Below are positions 53,043-61,634 of a stretch of DNA of 64,000 nucleotides, piece after piece. This DNA is from Rhodoferax_B sp049316285. Its GTDB lineage: Bacteria > Pseudomonadota > Gammaproteobacteria > Burkholderiales > Burkholderiaceae_C. Both the position numbers and the translations under genes were made by a program. The notes under the pieces are model-generated. The model did not search any database, had not been told where the DNA came from, and worked only from the letters and a program-made list of their open reading frames with translations. The DNA is taken from assembly GCF_049316285.1 (NCBI RefSeq), contig NZ_JBMOXA010000028.1, positions 1 to 64,000 on the forward strand, written 5' to 3'. How positions within the stretch are numbered: the stretch's first letter is position 1; every line of letters starts with the position of its first letter.

Positions 53043-54311
53043 TTACGCAGCGGGCTGATCCAAATCGAATGCTTTGTGCAGGGCGCGCACGGCCAGTTCC
53101 ATGTACTTCTCGTCGATGACGACAGAGGTCTTGATTTCGCTGGTGGAGATCATCTGGATGTTGATACCCTCTTCGCTCAGGCAACGGAACATCTTGCTGG
53201 CCACACCCACGTGGCTGCGCATGCCGATACCGACGATGCTGACCTTGCAGATCTTGGCGTCGCCAACCACTTCGAGTGCGCCCAGTGCCGGCAGCACTTT
53301 TTCTTTCAGCAGGTCGATGGTCTTGGCGTATTCGCCGCGGTTCACTGTGAAGCTGAAGTCGGTGAAACCGTCTTTGCTGACGTTCTGGATGATCACATCA
53401 ACGTCGATGTTGGCATCGGCGACGACGCCCAGGATTTGGTAGGCAATGCCTGGTTTGTCGGGCACGCCGAGCACGGAGATTTTGGCTTCATCGCGGTTGA
53501 ACGCGATGCCGGAGACAAGGGCTTGTTCCATTTTTTCGTCTTCTTCAAAAGTGATCAAGGTGCCAGACTTGGCTTCTTCATTGATATCGATGTCCCAAGG
53601 TGTGAAGCTGGACAACACGCGCAGCGGCACCTTGTATTTGCCGGCGAATTCCACCGAGCGGATCTGCAGCACTTTGGAGCCCATGGAGGCCATTTCGAGC
53701 ATTTCTTCAAAGCTCACGGTGTGCAGGCGACGGGCTTCGGCCACAACGCGCGGGTCGGTGGTGTAGACGCCATCCACGTCGGTGTAGATCAGGCACTCTT
53801 GCGCCTTCATGGCGGCGGCCACGGCCACGGCCGAGGTGTCGCTGCCGCCACGGCCCAAGGTGGTGATGTTGCCTTCGTCGTCCACGCCCTGGAAGCCGGT
53901 GACGATGACCACTTTGCCGGCGGCCAGGTCGTTGCGCACCTTGCTGTCATCGATAGACTCGATGCGTGCCTTGGTGTAGGAGCTGTCGGTGCGAATCGGC
54001 ACTTGCCAGCCGGCGTAGCTCACCGACTCCATGCCTTCGGACTGCAGGGCAATCGCCAGCAAGGCCACGGAGGCTTGCTCGCCGGTGGAGGCCAGCATGT
54101 CGAGCTCGCGCTGGTAGGCGTCGGTAGATTTGGAGGGGGCGAGTTCCTTGGCCAGGCCGAGCAGGCGGTTGGTTTCGCCGCTCATGGCGCTGGGCACCAC
54201 CACCATCTGGTGGCCGGCCCGGGCCCATTTGGCCACGCGTTTGGCAACGTTGCGGATGCGCTCGGTGGAGCCCATCGACGTGCCGCCGTATTTATGAACG
54301 ATCAATGCCAT
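53043..54311 (-). CDS. lysC: aspartate kinase
   Basis: A 422-aa enzyme phosphorylating aspartate, the entry to lysine, threonine and methionine synthesis. The amino-acid kinase domain (about residues 1-240) starts VHKYGGTSMGSTERI and has VVPSAMSGETNRLL and LGRGGSDTSAVA. Two ACT domains (about 260-335 and 340-415) give feedback control, with VSIVGIGMRSHVGVASKMF in the second. Length and start match the betaproteobacterial single-function enzyme. tilS lies 91 bp upstream and tRNA-Ser 34 bp downstream on the same strand. Confidence 0.96.
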   Translation of the reverse strand: MALIVHKYGGTSMGSTERIRNVAKRVAKWARAGHQMVVVPSAMSGETNRLLGLAKELAPSKSTDAYQRELDMLASTGEQASVALLAIALQSEGMESVSYAGWQVPIRTDSSYTKARIESIDDSKVRNDLAAGKVVIVTGFQGVDDEGNITTLGRGGSDTSAVAVAAAMKAQECLIYTDVDGVYTTDPRVVAEARRLHTVSFEEMLEMASMGSKVLQIRSVEFAGKYKVPLRVLSSFTPWDIDINEEAKSGTLITFEEDEKMEQALVSGIAFNRDEAKISVLGVPDKPGIAYQILGVVADANIDVDVIIQNVSKDGFTDFSFTVNRGEYAKTIDLLKEKVLPALGALEVVGDAKICKVSIVGIGMRSHVGVASKMFRCLSEEGINIQMISTSEIKTSVVIDEKYMELAVRALHKAFDLDQPAA

Positions 54312-54402
54312 GAAGTGTTGTGTCGTTGGGAAGCAGAATGCTGCCCCTGGTGGCGCAGCCGCAAATACCTCCGAGGCCCACGCGCCGCTTCAGTTAAAAG
54401 CG

Positions 54403-55401
54403 TCAAGCAGTGGTGCCTGGAGCCTGAGGATTGTACCAATGCAGCAACGCCCCTTGCCGCACCAGAAAACCATCGCCCAACTTGATGTGAATCTTGTGTC
54501 CACGCGTGGCGCAAGCGTCGATCTGGCGCAGTGCTTCTGCCAGTTGGCTGGCGCTTGGGCTCACGCCATAGGTGGCCTTCAACCAGTAGCGCAGCAGGTT
54601 GCCCTGGCGGTTGGCCGGCAGGCTGCGCATCGCGGCAATGGTCGGTGGGCAACCGGTCACCAGCAGGTCTTGCTGGGCGAATTCCTCCAGCAATGCCTGG
54701 GCCTGCGCGGCGTTGGCTGCGCTGCGCGCAAAGGTCGCACGAAATTGTGGAAACGCCGCTTCAAGCACCGGCAGCAGCCGCGCGCGGATGCGGTTGCGCG
54801 TGTAGCGCTCATCGGTATTGCTCGGGTCCTCCACAAAAGGCACAGCACGCGCAGCCAGCCAACGGCGAATGTCCGCCGCCGGTACGGACAAGAACGGACG
54901 GTAGTAGCGCAGCCCGTCACGCTGCCAGTTGGAGGGCATCGCACTCAAGCCGGGCAAACCGGCGCCACGACTCAGGGCCAGAAGCAGGGTCTCGACCTGG
55001 TCGTCCGCGTGTTGTGCCAACGCTATGGACTCAATAGCACCGTGCGCCGATGCAGAAAGCGCTGCAGCGCTTAAAGCCTTGTATCGCGCAATACGTGCCG
55101 CATCCTCCGGGCTTTCGCCGGGCGCATGTTTGGCTTGCACATGATGCACCTGCAAAGGCACATTGAGCGCCTCACAAAAAGCTTGGCAGTGGCGCACAAA
55201 ATCGTCGGCTGCCGACTGCAAGCCGTGGTGCACATGCACCGCCCTCACCTGCCCCGGCCAACGCTCTGCGCAGGCCAACAGCAAAGCGGTTGAATCGGCG
55301 CCACCGCTGTAAGCCACCAACAGGGGCAAGGCAGGCGCGAATACCGCCATCGCGCCAGCCAGCGCAGGCGGCATGGGGGCATCTGCAGGCCAGTGGCTCA
55401 T
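54403..55401 (-). CDS. tilS: tRNA(Ile)-lysidine synthase
   Basis: Converts the wobble cytidine of the CAU-anticodon tRNA-Ile to lysidine so that it reads AUA. The N-type ATP-pyrophosphatase P-loop LLVAYSGGADSTALLLA is near residues 32-48. LAQHADDQVETLLLALSRGAGLPGL and a YTRNRIRARLLP segment are typical of TilS. At 332 aa it is shorter than the 432-aa E. coli protein and lacks most of the C-terminal domain. It is upstream of lysC on the same strand. Confidence 0.93.
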   Translation of the reverse strand: MSHWPADAPMPPALAGAMAVFAPALPLLVAYSGGADSTALLLACAERWPGQVRAVHVHHGLQSAADDFVRHCQAFCEALNVPLQVHHVQAKHAPGESPEDAARIARYKALSAAALSASAHGAIESIALAQHADDQVETLLLALSRGAGLPGLSAMPSNWQRDGLRYYRPFLSVPAADIRRWLAARAVPFVEDPSNTDERYTRNRIRARLLPVLEAAFPQFRATFARSAANAAQAQALLEEFAQQDLLVTGCPPTIAAMRSLPANRQGNLLRYWLKATYGVSPSASQLAEALRQIDACATRGHKIHIKLGDGFLVRQGALLHWYNPQAPGTTA

Positions 55402-55422
55402 GCCACGCCCCGCACCACACTC

Positions 55423-56889
55423 TCAGCTGGGATTCTTGCGCCGCTCGAGGTGGTTGTCATGGTAGTAGCGGGCTTTTTCCACGTACATGGCGCGGTCGGC
55501 ACGGATCAACGCGGCCTCCAGATCGTGATGGGACTGACATGTGGCCACACCAATCGCCATGCTGAGTTTGTGGCCGGTGTAGAACTGGTTGTTGAGCTCC
55601 AGCACACTGGCAATCCGGTCCAACACCGCTTGCGCCTGGCGCTCGTCTGCTCCAGGCAGCAACATGGCAAACTCATCACCACCGGTACGTGCGGCGCAAG
55701 CCCCCGCATCCACCACTTTGCCCAGCACTTCACCAGCACGGCGCAGCATGGCATCGCCCGCCACGTGCCCCTCTTCGTCGTTGATCAGCTTCAAGCCATT
55801 CAGATCGATGGCCAGAATGCTGACCGGCCAGGGGCCCTTGCGCGACAAGCGGTTCAACTCCTCCATGTAGAAGGCGCGGTTGCGCAACTGCGTCAACGAA
55901 TCGTGTTTGCCCAGGTATTCGAGATAAGCCTCGGCCTTCTTGCGCGCGGTGATATCCACCAGCGACACCAGCACCAGCCCCCAGGTGTCCAAGTGGTCGG
56001 GCAGCACCGCGAATTGCAGATGAATGTTGATGAGGTTGCCGCTCAGGCTGTAGTTGACCACCTCGCGCAGTTGCGTGGTCTTGCCATTCCACAGGTCAAT
56101 CAGTTGCTCGGCAAAACAGTCGCGCATCTCGTCGCGAAACACGTCTCCCAGGCGACTCAGCAATTCTTCTTTGTTCTTGGCCTCGAACATGGTGAGTGTT
56201 TGCTGGTTCACGTTGATCACGCGGATCTCACGCATGCAGCGCTCGACAAACTCCGGGTGCACGCTGAGGAACACGCGGAAGTCCTGGATGCCGCGATCGC
56301 GCACCTCGTCGATCAACACCTTGACCGCGCTGAAGTCCTCGACCCACAAGGACACTGGCGAGTAATCAAACAAATCGCGTCCATATTGTTCGCTACTGAC
56401 CAAGCGGTTTTGCATTTGCAGCGACTCGGTGATGTCGTTGATCGACACCAGTACACGGTCCCAGGTTTCTTCATGGCCGTCGAGCACGCGCGCGGTGACC
56501 TGGATGTCCAGGCGGCGCCCGTCCAGCGCGTAGTTCACCGTTTGCGTGGTGATGCCGAGCATGCCGCTCCACATCTGCTCCAGCTCGCGCGCCATGTTCT
56601 CAAACATGTCGCCGCGAAACACTTCATGCATGCGCGAGACCAACTCTTGCTGGTTTTTGGCGGCGTAGATTTCTAGCGTGCGGCGGTTCACGCGCAGCAC
56701 TTTGAAGGATGCTGCACACAGCGGCACGAACTCGGGATGGGCGAGCAGATGCGCACGCAAATCGGTCACGCCTTCAGCGCGCCAGGCATCAAACATTTGT
56801 TTGAGTGCACTGTAATCTTCGAGCCAGAGCGACACAGGCGCCATCTCGAACATACGTTCGAAATCAGCAGCAGACGAAAAAGAATCCAC
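55423..56889 (-). CDS. diguanylate cyclase with duplicated PAS-like modules
   Basis: A 488-aa protein making cyclic di-GMP. Two homologous sensor modules of about 120 residues each start with MAPVSLWLEDYSALKQMFD (about residue 16) and YSPVSLWVEDFSAVKVLID (about 173). Each runs on to a PAS-like end, the second reading VNQQTLTMFEAKNKEELLSR. The GGDEF domain (about 320-480) has HDSLTQLRNRAFYMEEL and the intact site RTGGDEFAMLLPG near residue 400. No membrane helix is visible, so it is probably cytoplasmic. The start is GTG with GGAGG upstream. It precedes tilS by 21 bp. Confidence 0.93.
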   Translation of the reverse strand: MDSFSSAADFERMFEMAPVSLWLEDYSALKQMFDAWRAEGVTDLRAHLLAHPEFVPLCAASFKVLRVNRRTLEIYAAKNQQELVSRMHEVFRGDMFENMARELEQMWSGMLGITTQTVNYALDGRRLDIQVTARVLDGHEETWDRVLVSINDITESLQMQNRLVSSEQYGRDLFDYSPVSLWVEDFSAVKVLIDEVRDRGIQDFRVFLSVHPEFVERCMREIRVINVNQQTLTMFEAKNKEELLSRLGDVFRDEMRDCFAEQLIDLWNGKTTQLREVVNYSLSGNLINIHLQFAVLPDHLDTWGLVLVSLVDITARKKAEAYLEYLGKHDSLTQLRNRAFYMEELNRLSRKGPWPVSILAIDLNGLKLINDEEGHVAGDAMLRRAGEVLGKVVDAGACAARTGGDEFAMLLPGADERQAQAVLDRIASVLELNNQFYTGHKLSMAIGVATCQSHHDLEAALIRADRAMYVEKARYYHDNHLERRKNPS

Positions 56890-56960
56890 GCGCAGAACCT
56901 CCTGCCTTTATTGTTACCGCATAGTGGCACAACACGCGACTCGCCCCGGCAAGCGCCCAT

Positions 56961-56990
56961 AAAAAAAGCCAGGTCCTAGGACCTGGCTTT
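56961..56990 (-). terminator. rho-independent terminator of the helicase gene
   Basis: A perfect 26-bp palindrome (56965-56990) with core AGGTCCTAGGACCT. On the minus strand it is followed by further Ts, extending the run to seven. It lies 22 bp past the helicase stop codon. On the plus strand only three Ts follow, so the minus direction is favoured. Confidence 0.85.
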
Positions 56991-57012
56991 GCACAAGTTT
57001 TACCTGTGAAGA

Positions 57013-58986
57013 TTAACGCGCTGGCTTGGCCGGGCGACGCTTGGCATCGCCGCGTGGCACAAAGGCCTTGCCGCCGCCAAAACCACCGGCAGGAGCGCCA
57101 GCGGGTTTGCCGAAAGCCGGGCGACCGGCGGGGCGTTGGCCACCGAAGTCACCGCGCTCGCCACGGTCTGCACCGCGTGGGGCAAAGTTGTCACGGTCAC
57201 GGCCACCGCCGAAACCTTCTTGACGGCCGCCACGGTCTTCACGTGGGGCACCGAAGCCGCCGCCCTGACCACCTTGATAGCCGCCACCTTGTGGGCGTTG
57301 ACCTTGGAAGCCACCAGGACCAGCAGGGCGTGTATTGCGATCATTGAAGCCGCTGGCACCAGCGTAACCGCCGGAGCGCTCACGGTTGCCACCGAAGCCG
57401 CCGCGATCACCACCACGGTCGCCACCACCAAAACCACCGCGGTCACCGCCGCCGAAGCCGCCACGGTCACCACCACCGAAACCACGGCCACCGCCGCCGC
57501 CGAAGCCGCGACCACGTGCGCCGTCGCGGCCGCCAAAACCACCACGGCCACCGCCGCCACCGCCACGCAGATCAGGAATGCGCTGTTGTGGCTCCATGCC
57601 CGGAATCACTTCGGTCTTGAATTGCTGGTGCGTGTAGCTTTCGATGTCCATGACACGGCGGCGATCGCGCATTTCAGCAAACGTGATGGCGATGCCATCG
57701 CGGCCAGCACGGCCGGTGCGGCCAATGCGGTGGGTGTAGTCTTCGGCCTTCATAGGCAAGCCAAAGTTGAACACGTGGCTGATGCTAGGCACGTCAATAC
57801 CACGTGCGGCCACATCGGTTGCCACCAGGATTTGCACCTGGCCTTGGCGCAGTGCCATCAGGCGGCGGTTACGCAGACCTTGGCTCAGGGCGCCGTGCAA
57901 TGCAACGGCGCTGAAGCCTTCTTGTTGTAGGTCGTTGGCCAGGCCATCACACTCGATTTGTGTGCTGGCGAACACGATCGCTTGAGCGATGGTGGTGTCG
58001 CGCAGCCAGTGGTCGAGCAGCTTGCGCTTGTGTTGGGCGTTGTCGGCCCAGAACAAGGCTTGCTTGATGTTGGCGTGTTTTTCTTGCGGGCTGGCAATGG
58101 TGATGCGTTGCGGTTCGCGCATCACACGTGCCGCCAGTTGCTGAATGCGCGGCGCAAACGTGGCGCTGAACATCATGGTTTGCTTGCGCGTGATGGTCAT
58201 CTGGTTGACTTCAGCCAGATCGTCGGCAAAGCCCAGGTCCAGCATACGGTCGGCTTCGTCCACCACCAGGAACTGAACCTGGTCCAGCTTGATTTGTTGC
58301 GAGCGCTGCAAGTCCAGCAGACGGCCAGGCGTGGCCACCACCAGGTTGGCGTTCTGCAGCTTGGCGATTTGCAGTTGGTAAGGCATACCGCCCACCACGC
58401 TGGCAATACGCAGGCCACGGCAATGCTTCACCAGTTCAATCGCGTCGTGGGCCACTTGCTGGGCCAGTTCGCGGGTGGGGCACAGCACCAGCGCACCAGG
58501 CGTTGCCGCCTTGAAGTTGCGCGAGTTGGTGGGGTCCTTGCGCTTGGCGCGCTTGGGGGCCGGCTCGCCCTTGGCAGCGGCTTCGGCAACGGCGGCTTCA
58601 TAGGCAACGCGCTCGGCTTGGGCGGCTTCGGCTTGCTGGCGCAGCAGCGTGTGCAGCACGGGCAACAAGAAGGCGGCGGTTTTGCCGCTACCGGTTTGGC
58701 TGGAGACCATCAGGTCGACAAAACCAGCGGCCTCGCCTTGCATGGCCAGCGGCACGGTTTGCATTTGCACAGCGGTAGGCTGTTGGTAGCCGAGGTCGGC
58801 CACGGCTTGCACGAGTTCCGGGGCCAGGCCCAGTTCGACAAAGCCGTTGGGCAGTGCGGGTTCGTTGGATTCAACAGCGGCGTCGATGCCATCTGCAGAG
58901 AGTACGGTTTCGGTCACGAAAGTGTCGGAAACAGCATCGGATTGCGCAGGCGAAAAGTCGCCAGCGACGTCAAAAGAGTCGTTCAT
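57013..58986 (-). CDS. DEAD-box ATP-dependent RNA helicase, RhlE-like, Gly-rich tail
   Basis: A 657-aa RNA helicase. The Q motif region FVELGLAPELVQAVADLGYQ, motif I SSQTGSGKTAAF, DEAD in LVVDEADRMLDLGF, SAT and HRIGRTGRAGRDG are all present. An insert of about 45 residues between motifs I and Ia is Ala/Glu/Lys-rich (AEAAQAERVAYEAAVAEAAA and KRAKRKDP). The last 190 residues are repeats of GGFGG/RGGFGG type, a likely RNA-binding tail, ending in a basic stretch. I take the ATG at 58986; a GTG four codons earlier is also possible. Such helicases act in ribosome assembly, RNA decay and growth in the cold. Confidence 0.94.
   Translation of the reverse strand: MNDSFDVAGDFSPAQSDAVSDTFVTETVLSADGIDAAVESNEPALPNGFVELGLAPELVQAVADLGYQQPTAVQMQTVPLAMQGEAAGFVDLMVSSQTGSGKTAAFLLPVLHTLLRQQAEAAQAERVAYEAAVAEAAAKGEPAPKRAKRKDPTNSRNFKAATPGALVLCPTRELAQQVAHDAIELVKHCRGLRIASVVGGMPYQLQIAKLQNANLVVATPGRLLDLQRSQQIKLDQVQFLVVDEADRMLDLGFADDLAEVNQMTITRKQTMMFSATFAPRIQQLAARVMREPQRITIASPQEKHANIKQALFWADNAQHKRKLLDHWLRDTTIAQAIVFASTQIECDGLANDLQQEGFSAVALHGALSQGLRNRRLMALRQGQVQILVATDVAARGIDVPSISHVFNFGLPMKAEDYTHRIGRTGRAGRDGIAITFAEMRDRRRVMDIESYTHQQFKTEVIPGMEPQQRIPDLRGGGGGGRGGFGGRDGARGRGFGGGGGRGFGGGDRGGFGGGDRGGFGGGDRGGDRGGFGGNRERSGGYAGASGFNDRNTRPAGPGGFQGQRPQGGGYQGGQGGGFGAPREDRGGRQEGFGGGRDRDNFAPRGADRGERGDFGGQRPAGRPAFGKPAGAPAGGFGGGKAFVPRGDAKRRPAKPAR
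57370..57590 (-). repeat. Gly-rich coding repeat in the helicase tail
   Basis: Within the helicase gene, short degenerate units encoding RGGFGG and GGGDRGGFGG recur in tandem. This creates long open frames in other phases that encode Val/Ala/Thr- or Pro-rich strings; these are artefacts of the repeat. The unit number is likely to vary between strains. Confidence 0.7.
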
Positions 58987-58998
58987 GTCATTACTCAC

Positions 58999-59330
58999 AC
59001 GCGAACCGCCGCATTCGGCTGCAGCGGATCCGTCAATGGTTAAAAAACATCAACCATCAAACGGTGCCTGCCAACGCCCCTGCTGGGCTGGTTGAATCAG
59101 GTCGACGCAACTTTGTGCGCGAGGTGTGTGAAGGGAGATGTGCAAAATGCACTTGCGTACTTGATTTGCCTCGCTGGCTTTACAGCAGTAATAGGCGGCG
59201 TATCTAAGTGCAGCCCTCGATTATATGGTGAATCGGGGTTTTTACCTAGCGTTTTAAAGATAAAACGCAAAAAAGCTCGCAGACCCGCGCCAGCATTGGT
59301 TTGGCGCGGCGCCATGGATGCCGACGCGTG
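58999..59330. other. intergenic region and long leader upstream of the helicase
   Basis: 332 bp between the helicase start and the 3' end of orn, with no gene. It contains a -10-like TATAAT on the minus strand (59220-59225) and a hairpin GCGTTTTA-AAGA-TAAAACGC at 59249-59268 just upstream of it. The segment nearest the helicase would be a 5' leader of over 200 bases if that promoter is used. Confidence 0.5.
59220..59225 (-). promoter_or_regulatory. -10 element of a candidate helicase promoter
   Basis: The minus strand reads a perfect TATAAT in an AT-rich setting that stands out from the surrounding GC-rich sequence. The hexamer 17 bases upstream (TAGGTA) is a poor -35. Initiation would fall near 59213, giving a leader of about 225 bases before the helicase ATG. 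Long leaders are usual for cold-induced helicase genes, but no cold-shock motif was identified. Confidence 0.4.
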
Positions 59331-59936
59331 CTAGACGTCGGCCGGGGCCGCAGGTGCAGCGAGCTTCAGGAAGTGCTCACGGTAGTGCGCCAACTCTTCA
59401 ATCGACTCGTGTACATCGGCCAAGGCCGTGTGTTTTTGCTGCTTCTTAAAAGCCGCTGCCACTTCCGGGCGCCAGCGCTTGGCCAGCTCTTTCAAGGTAC
59501 TCACGTCCAGGTTGCGGTAGTGGCAATAAGCTTCCAGCTTGGGCATGTACTTCACCAGAAAGCGGCGGTCCTGGCCAATGCTGTTGCCACACAACGGCGA
59601 TGCCCCCTTGGGCACATAGGCCTTCAGGAAGTCGATGATCTGCTGCTCGGCGTCCGCCTCGGTGGTGGTCGAGGCCTTGACCTTGTCGATCAGACCACTG
59701 CGGCCGTGTGTGCCCTTGTTCCAGGCATCCATTCCATCCAGCAGCGCATCACTCTGGTGGATCACCAATACCGGGCCTTCTATCCGTGGATCGAGATTCG
59801 GGCCGGTCACGATGACCGCAATCTCGATCAGACGCTCGGCTTCGGGCTCCAGACCGGTCATCTCGCAGTCGATCCAGATCAGGTTTTGATCTGATTTGGG
59901 TAGGCGCACAGCGCTCGGGGTGTTCGGTTCATCCAT
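59331..59936 (-). CDS. orn: oligoribonuclease
   Basis: A 201-aa DEDDh 3'-5' exonuclease that degrades very short RNAs and linear pGpG. The first acidic motif is LIWIDCEMTGLEPE. The second is in NSIGQDRRFLVKYMP, and the last is HTALADVHESIEELAHYR with the catalytic His and Asp. Because it removes pGpG it completes turnover of cyclic di-GMP, for which two enzymes are encoded in this window. It is divergent from the M48 protease gene with only 36 bp between start codons. Confidence 0.96.
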   Translation of the reverse strand: MDEPNTPSAVRLPKSDQNLIWIDCEMTGLEPEAERLIEIAVIVTGPNLDPRIEGPVLVIHQSDALLDGMDAWNKGTHGRSGLIDKVKASTTTEADAEQQIIDFLKAYVPKGASPLCGNSIGQDRRFLVKYMPKLEAYCHYRNLDVSTLKELAKRWRPEVAAAFKKQQKHTALADVHESIEELAHYREHFLKLAAPAAPADV

Positions 59937-59972
59937 CGGCCAATTGTCGCCGATGGCCTACACTCCCCCGCC

Positions 59973-61262
59973 ATGTTTGCCCCAACTTTTGAAACGCCAG
60001 CCCTCGCCCTGACACTGCTTTTCGCCACGGCTCTGGTGCTGAGCCTGCTGCTGCGTTTTTGGCTGGCCAGCCGCCAGATTCGCCACGTCGCGCAGCACCG
60101 CCACCAGGTGCCCGGAGCATTTGCCAACACCATCACCCTGGAGGCGCACCAAAAGGCCGCCGACTACACCATTGCCAAGGGCCGTTACGGCCTGATCGAC
60201 CTGGCCGTGGGCACGGCCGTGCTGCTGGGCTGGACCCTGCTCGGCGGCTTGAACGCCCTCAACCAGGCCCTGCTGAGCGTGATGGGTGGCGGCATGTGGC
60301 AACAGCTCGCGCTGCTGGGCTGTTTTGGACTCATCAGTGGTTTGATCGACCTGCCGGGCACGCTGTACCAAACCTTTGTGCTGGAGCAAGGCTTCGGTTT
60401 CAACAAGATGACCTTGCGCCTGTGGTTGGCCGACCTGGCCAAGTCCACCCTGGTGGGCGTGTTGATCGGCCTGCCCATCGCCGCCCTCATCCTCTGGCTG
60501 ATGGGTGCCGCTGGCCACCTGTGGTGGCTGTGGGCCTGGGCCACGTGGATGGGCTTCAACCTGCTGCTGCTGATGGTCTATCCCACTTTCATCGCACCCC
60601 TGTTCAACAAGTTCAAGCCCCTGGAAGACGAAACCCTGAAGGCCCGCGTCACGCAGTTGATGCAGCGCTGCGGCTTTGCCGCCAAGGGCTTGTATGTGAT
60701 GGACGGCAGCAAACGCAGCGCCCACGCCAATGCCTACTTCACCGGCTTTGGTGCCGCCAAACGCGTGGTGTTCTATGACACCCTGCTGGCCAAACTCTCG
60801 CCTGGCGAGGTGGATGCCGTGCTGGCCCATGAGCTGGGGCACTTCAAACACAAACACATCATCCAGCGCATCGTCACCATGTTTGCGCTGAGCCTGGCCG
60901 GCTTTGCACTGCTGGGCTGGCTGGCCGGCCAGGTGTGGTTTTATGTGGGCCTGGGTGCCACGCCAGAATTGAGTGGTGCACCCAACGACGCGCTGGCGCT
61001 GCTGCTGTTTTTGCTGGTGGTGCCGGTGTTCTCGTTTTTTGTGTCGCCGCTGTCGGCGCAACTGTCGCGCAAACATGAGTTCCAGGCCGACGCGTATGCC
61101 ATGGCCCACACCAATGGTGCCGATCTGCGCAGCGCATTGCTCAAGCTGTTTGAAGACAACGCCTCCACACTCACCCCCGATCCGGTATACGTCAAGTTCT
61201 ATTATTCGCACCCACCCGCCTCCGAGCGGCTGGCGCGCATGCCCCAAGGAGCCGCAGCATGA
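59973..61262 (+). CDS. M48 family (Ste24-like) membrane metalloprotease
   Basis: A 429-aa integral membrane zinc protease related to Ste24/HtpX. Several helices precede the zinc motif in DAVLAHELGHFKHKH (about residues 285-299), where two histidines and the glutamate are intact. The third ligand is expected in HEFQADAYAM. The FVLEQGFGFNKMTLRLWLAD stretch is typical of the Ste24-like group. It probably takes part in membrane protein quality control. Its stop overlaps the start of the pterin dehydratase gene by 4 bp. Confidence 0.93.
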   Translation: MFAPTFETPALALTLLFATALVLSLLLRFWLASRQIRHVAQHRHQVPGAFANTITLEAHQKAADYTIAKGRYGLIDLAVGTAVLLGWTLLGGLNALNQALLSVMGGGMWQQLALLGCFGLISGLIDLPGTLYQTFVLEQGFGFNKMTLRLWLADLAKSTLVGVLIGLPIAALILWLMGAAGHLWWLWAWATWMGFNLLLLMVYPTFIAPLFNKFKPLEDETLKARVTQLMQRCGFAAKGLYVMDGSKRSAHANAYFTGFGAAKRVVFYDTLLAKLSPGEVDAVLAHELGHFKHKHIIQRIVTMFALSLAGFALLGWLAGQVWFYVGLGATPELSGAPNDALALLLFLLVVPVFSFFVSPLSAQLSRKHEFQADAYAMAHTNGADLRSALLKLFEDNASTLTPDPVYVKFYYSHPPASERLARMPQGAAA

Positions 61263-61606
61263 GCACTTCAAACCTGAAGAAAAAAGACTGGTCCAAGCAC
61301 AAACGCCGTGTGTTGACCGCGACCGAACTCGTCGCCAGCCTGGCCAAGGTCGACGGCTGGACACTGCACGGCGACGGACCCGAAGTGGCGATCCAGAAAA
61401 CCTACCACTTCGCCAACTACTACGAGACCATCTCCTTCGTGAACGCCGTCGCCTTTGTGGCCAACGCGCAGGACCACCACCCCGAGTTGGCGGTGTCCTA
61501 TAACCGCTGCGTGGTGCGTTTCAACACACACGACGTGAACGGCGTGTCGTCTACCGATTTCGAATGCGCAGCCCAGGTCGACGCCTTGTTGACCGAGCCC
61601 GCCTGA
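61259..61606 (+). CDS. phhB: 4a-hydroxytetrahydrobiopterin dehydratase (PCD/DCoH)
   Basis: A 115-aa pterin-4a-carbinolamine dehydratase. The family block is FVNAVAFVANAQDHHPEL, with the active-site histidines, followed by YNRCVVRFNTHDVNGVSS. It recycles the oxidised pterin cofactor of phenylalanine hydroxylase; no hydroxylase gene is in the window. It is translationally coupled to the M48 protease gene by an ATGA overlap. An ATG overlapping its stop opens a ten-codon frame ending within the TTG start of rsgA. Confidence 0.9.
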   Translation: MSTSNLKKKDWSKHKRRVLTATELVASLAKVDGWTLHGDGPEVAIQKTYHFANYYETISFVNAVAFVANAQDHHPELAVSYNRCVVRFNTHDVNGVSSTDFECAAQVDALLTEPA

Positions 61607-61634
61607 TGCCATCACCCGTGATGAAAGCAGCAGT

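Noticed and set aside
57000..57930. Val/Ala/Thr-rich and Pro-rich frames over the helicase tail
   Set aside because: They are alternative phases of the Gly-rich repeat in the helicase gene and have no independent start or ribosome-binding site.
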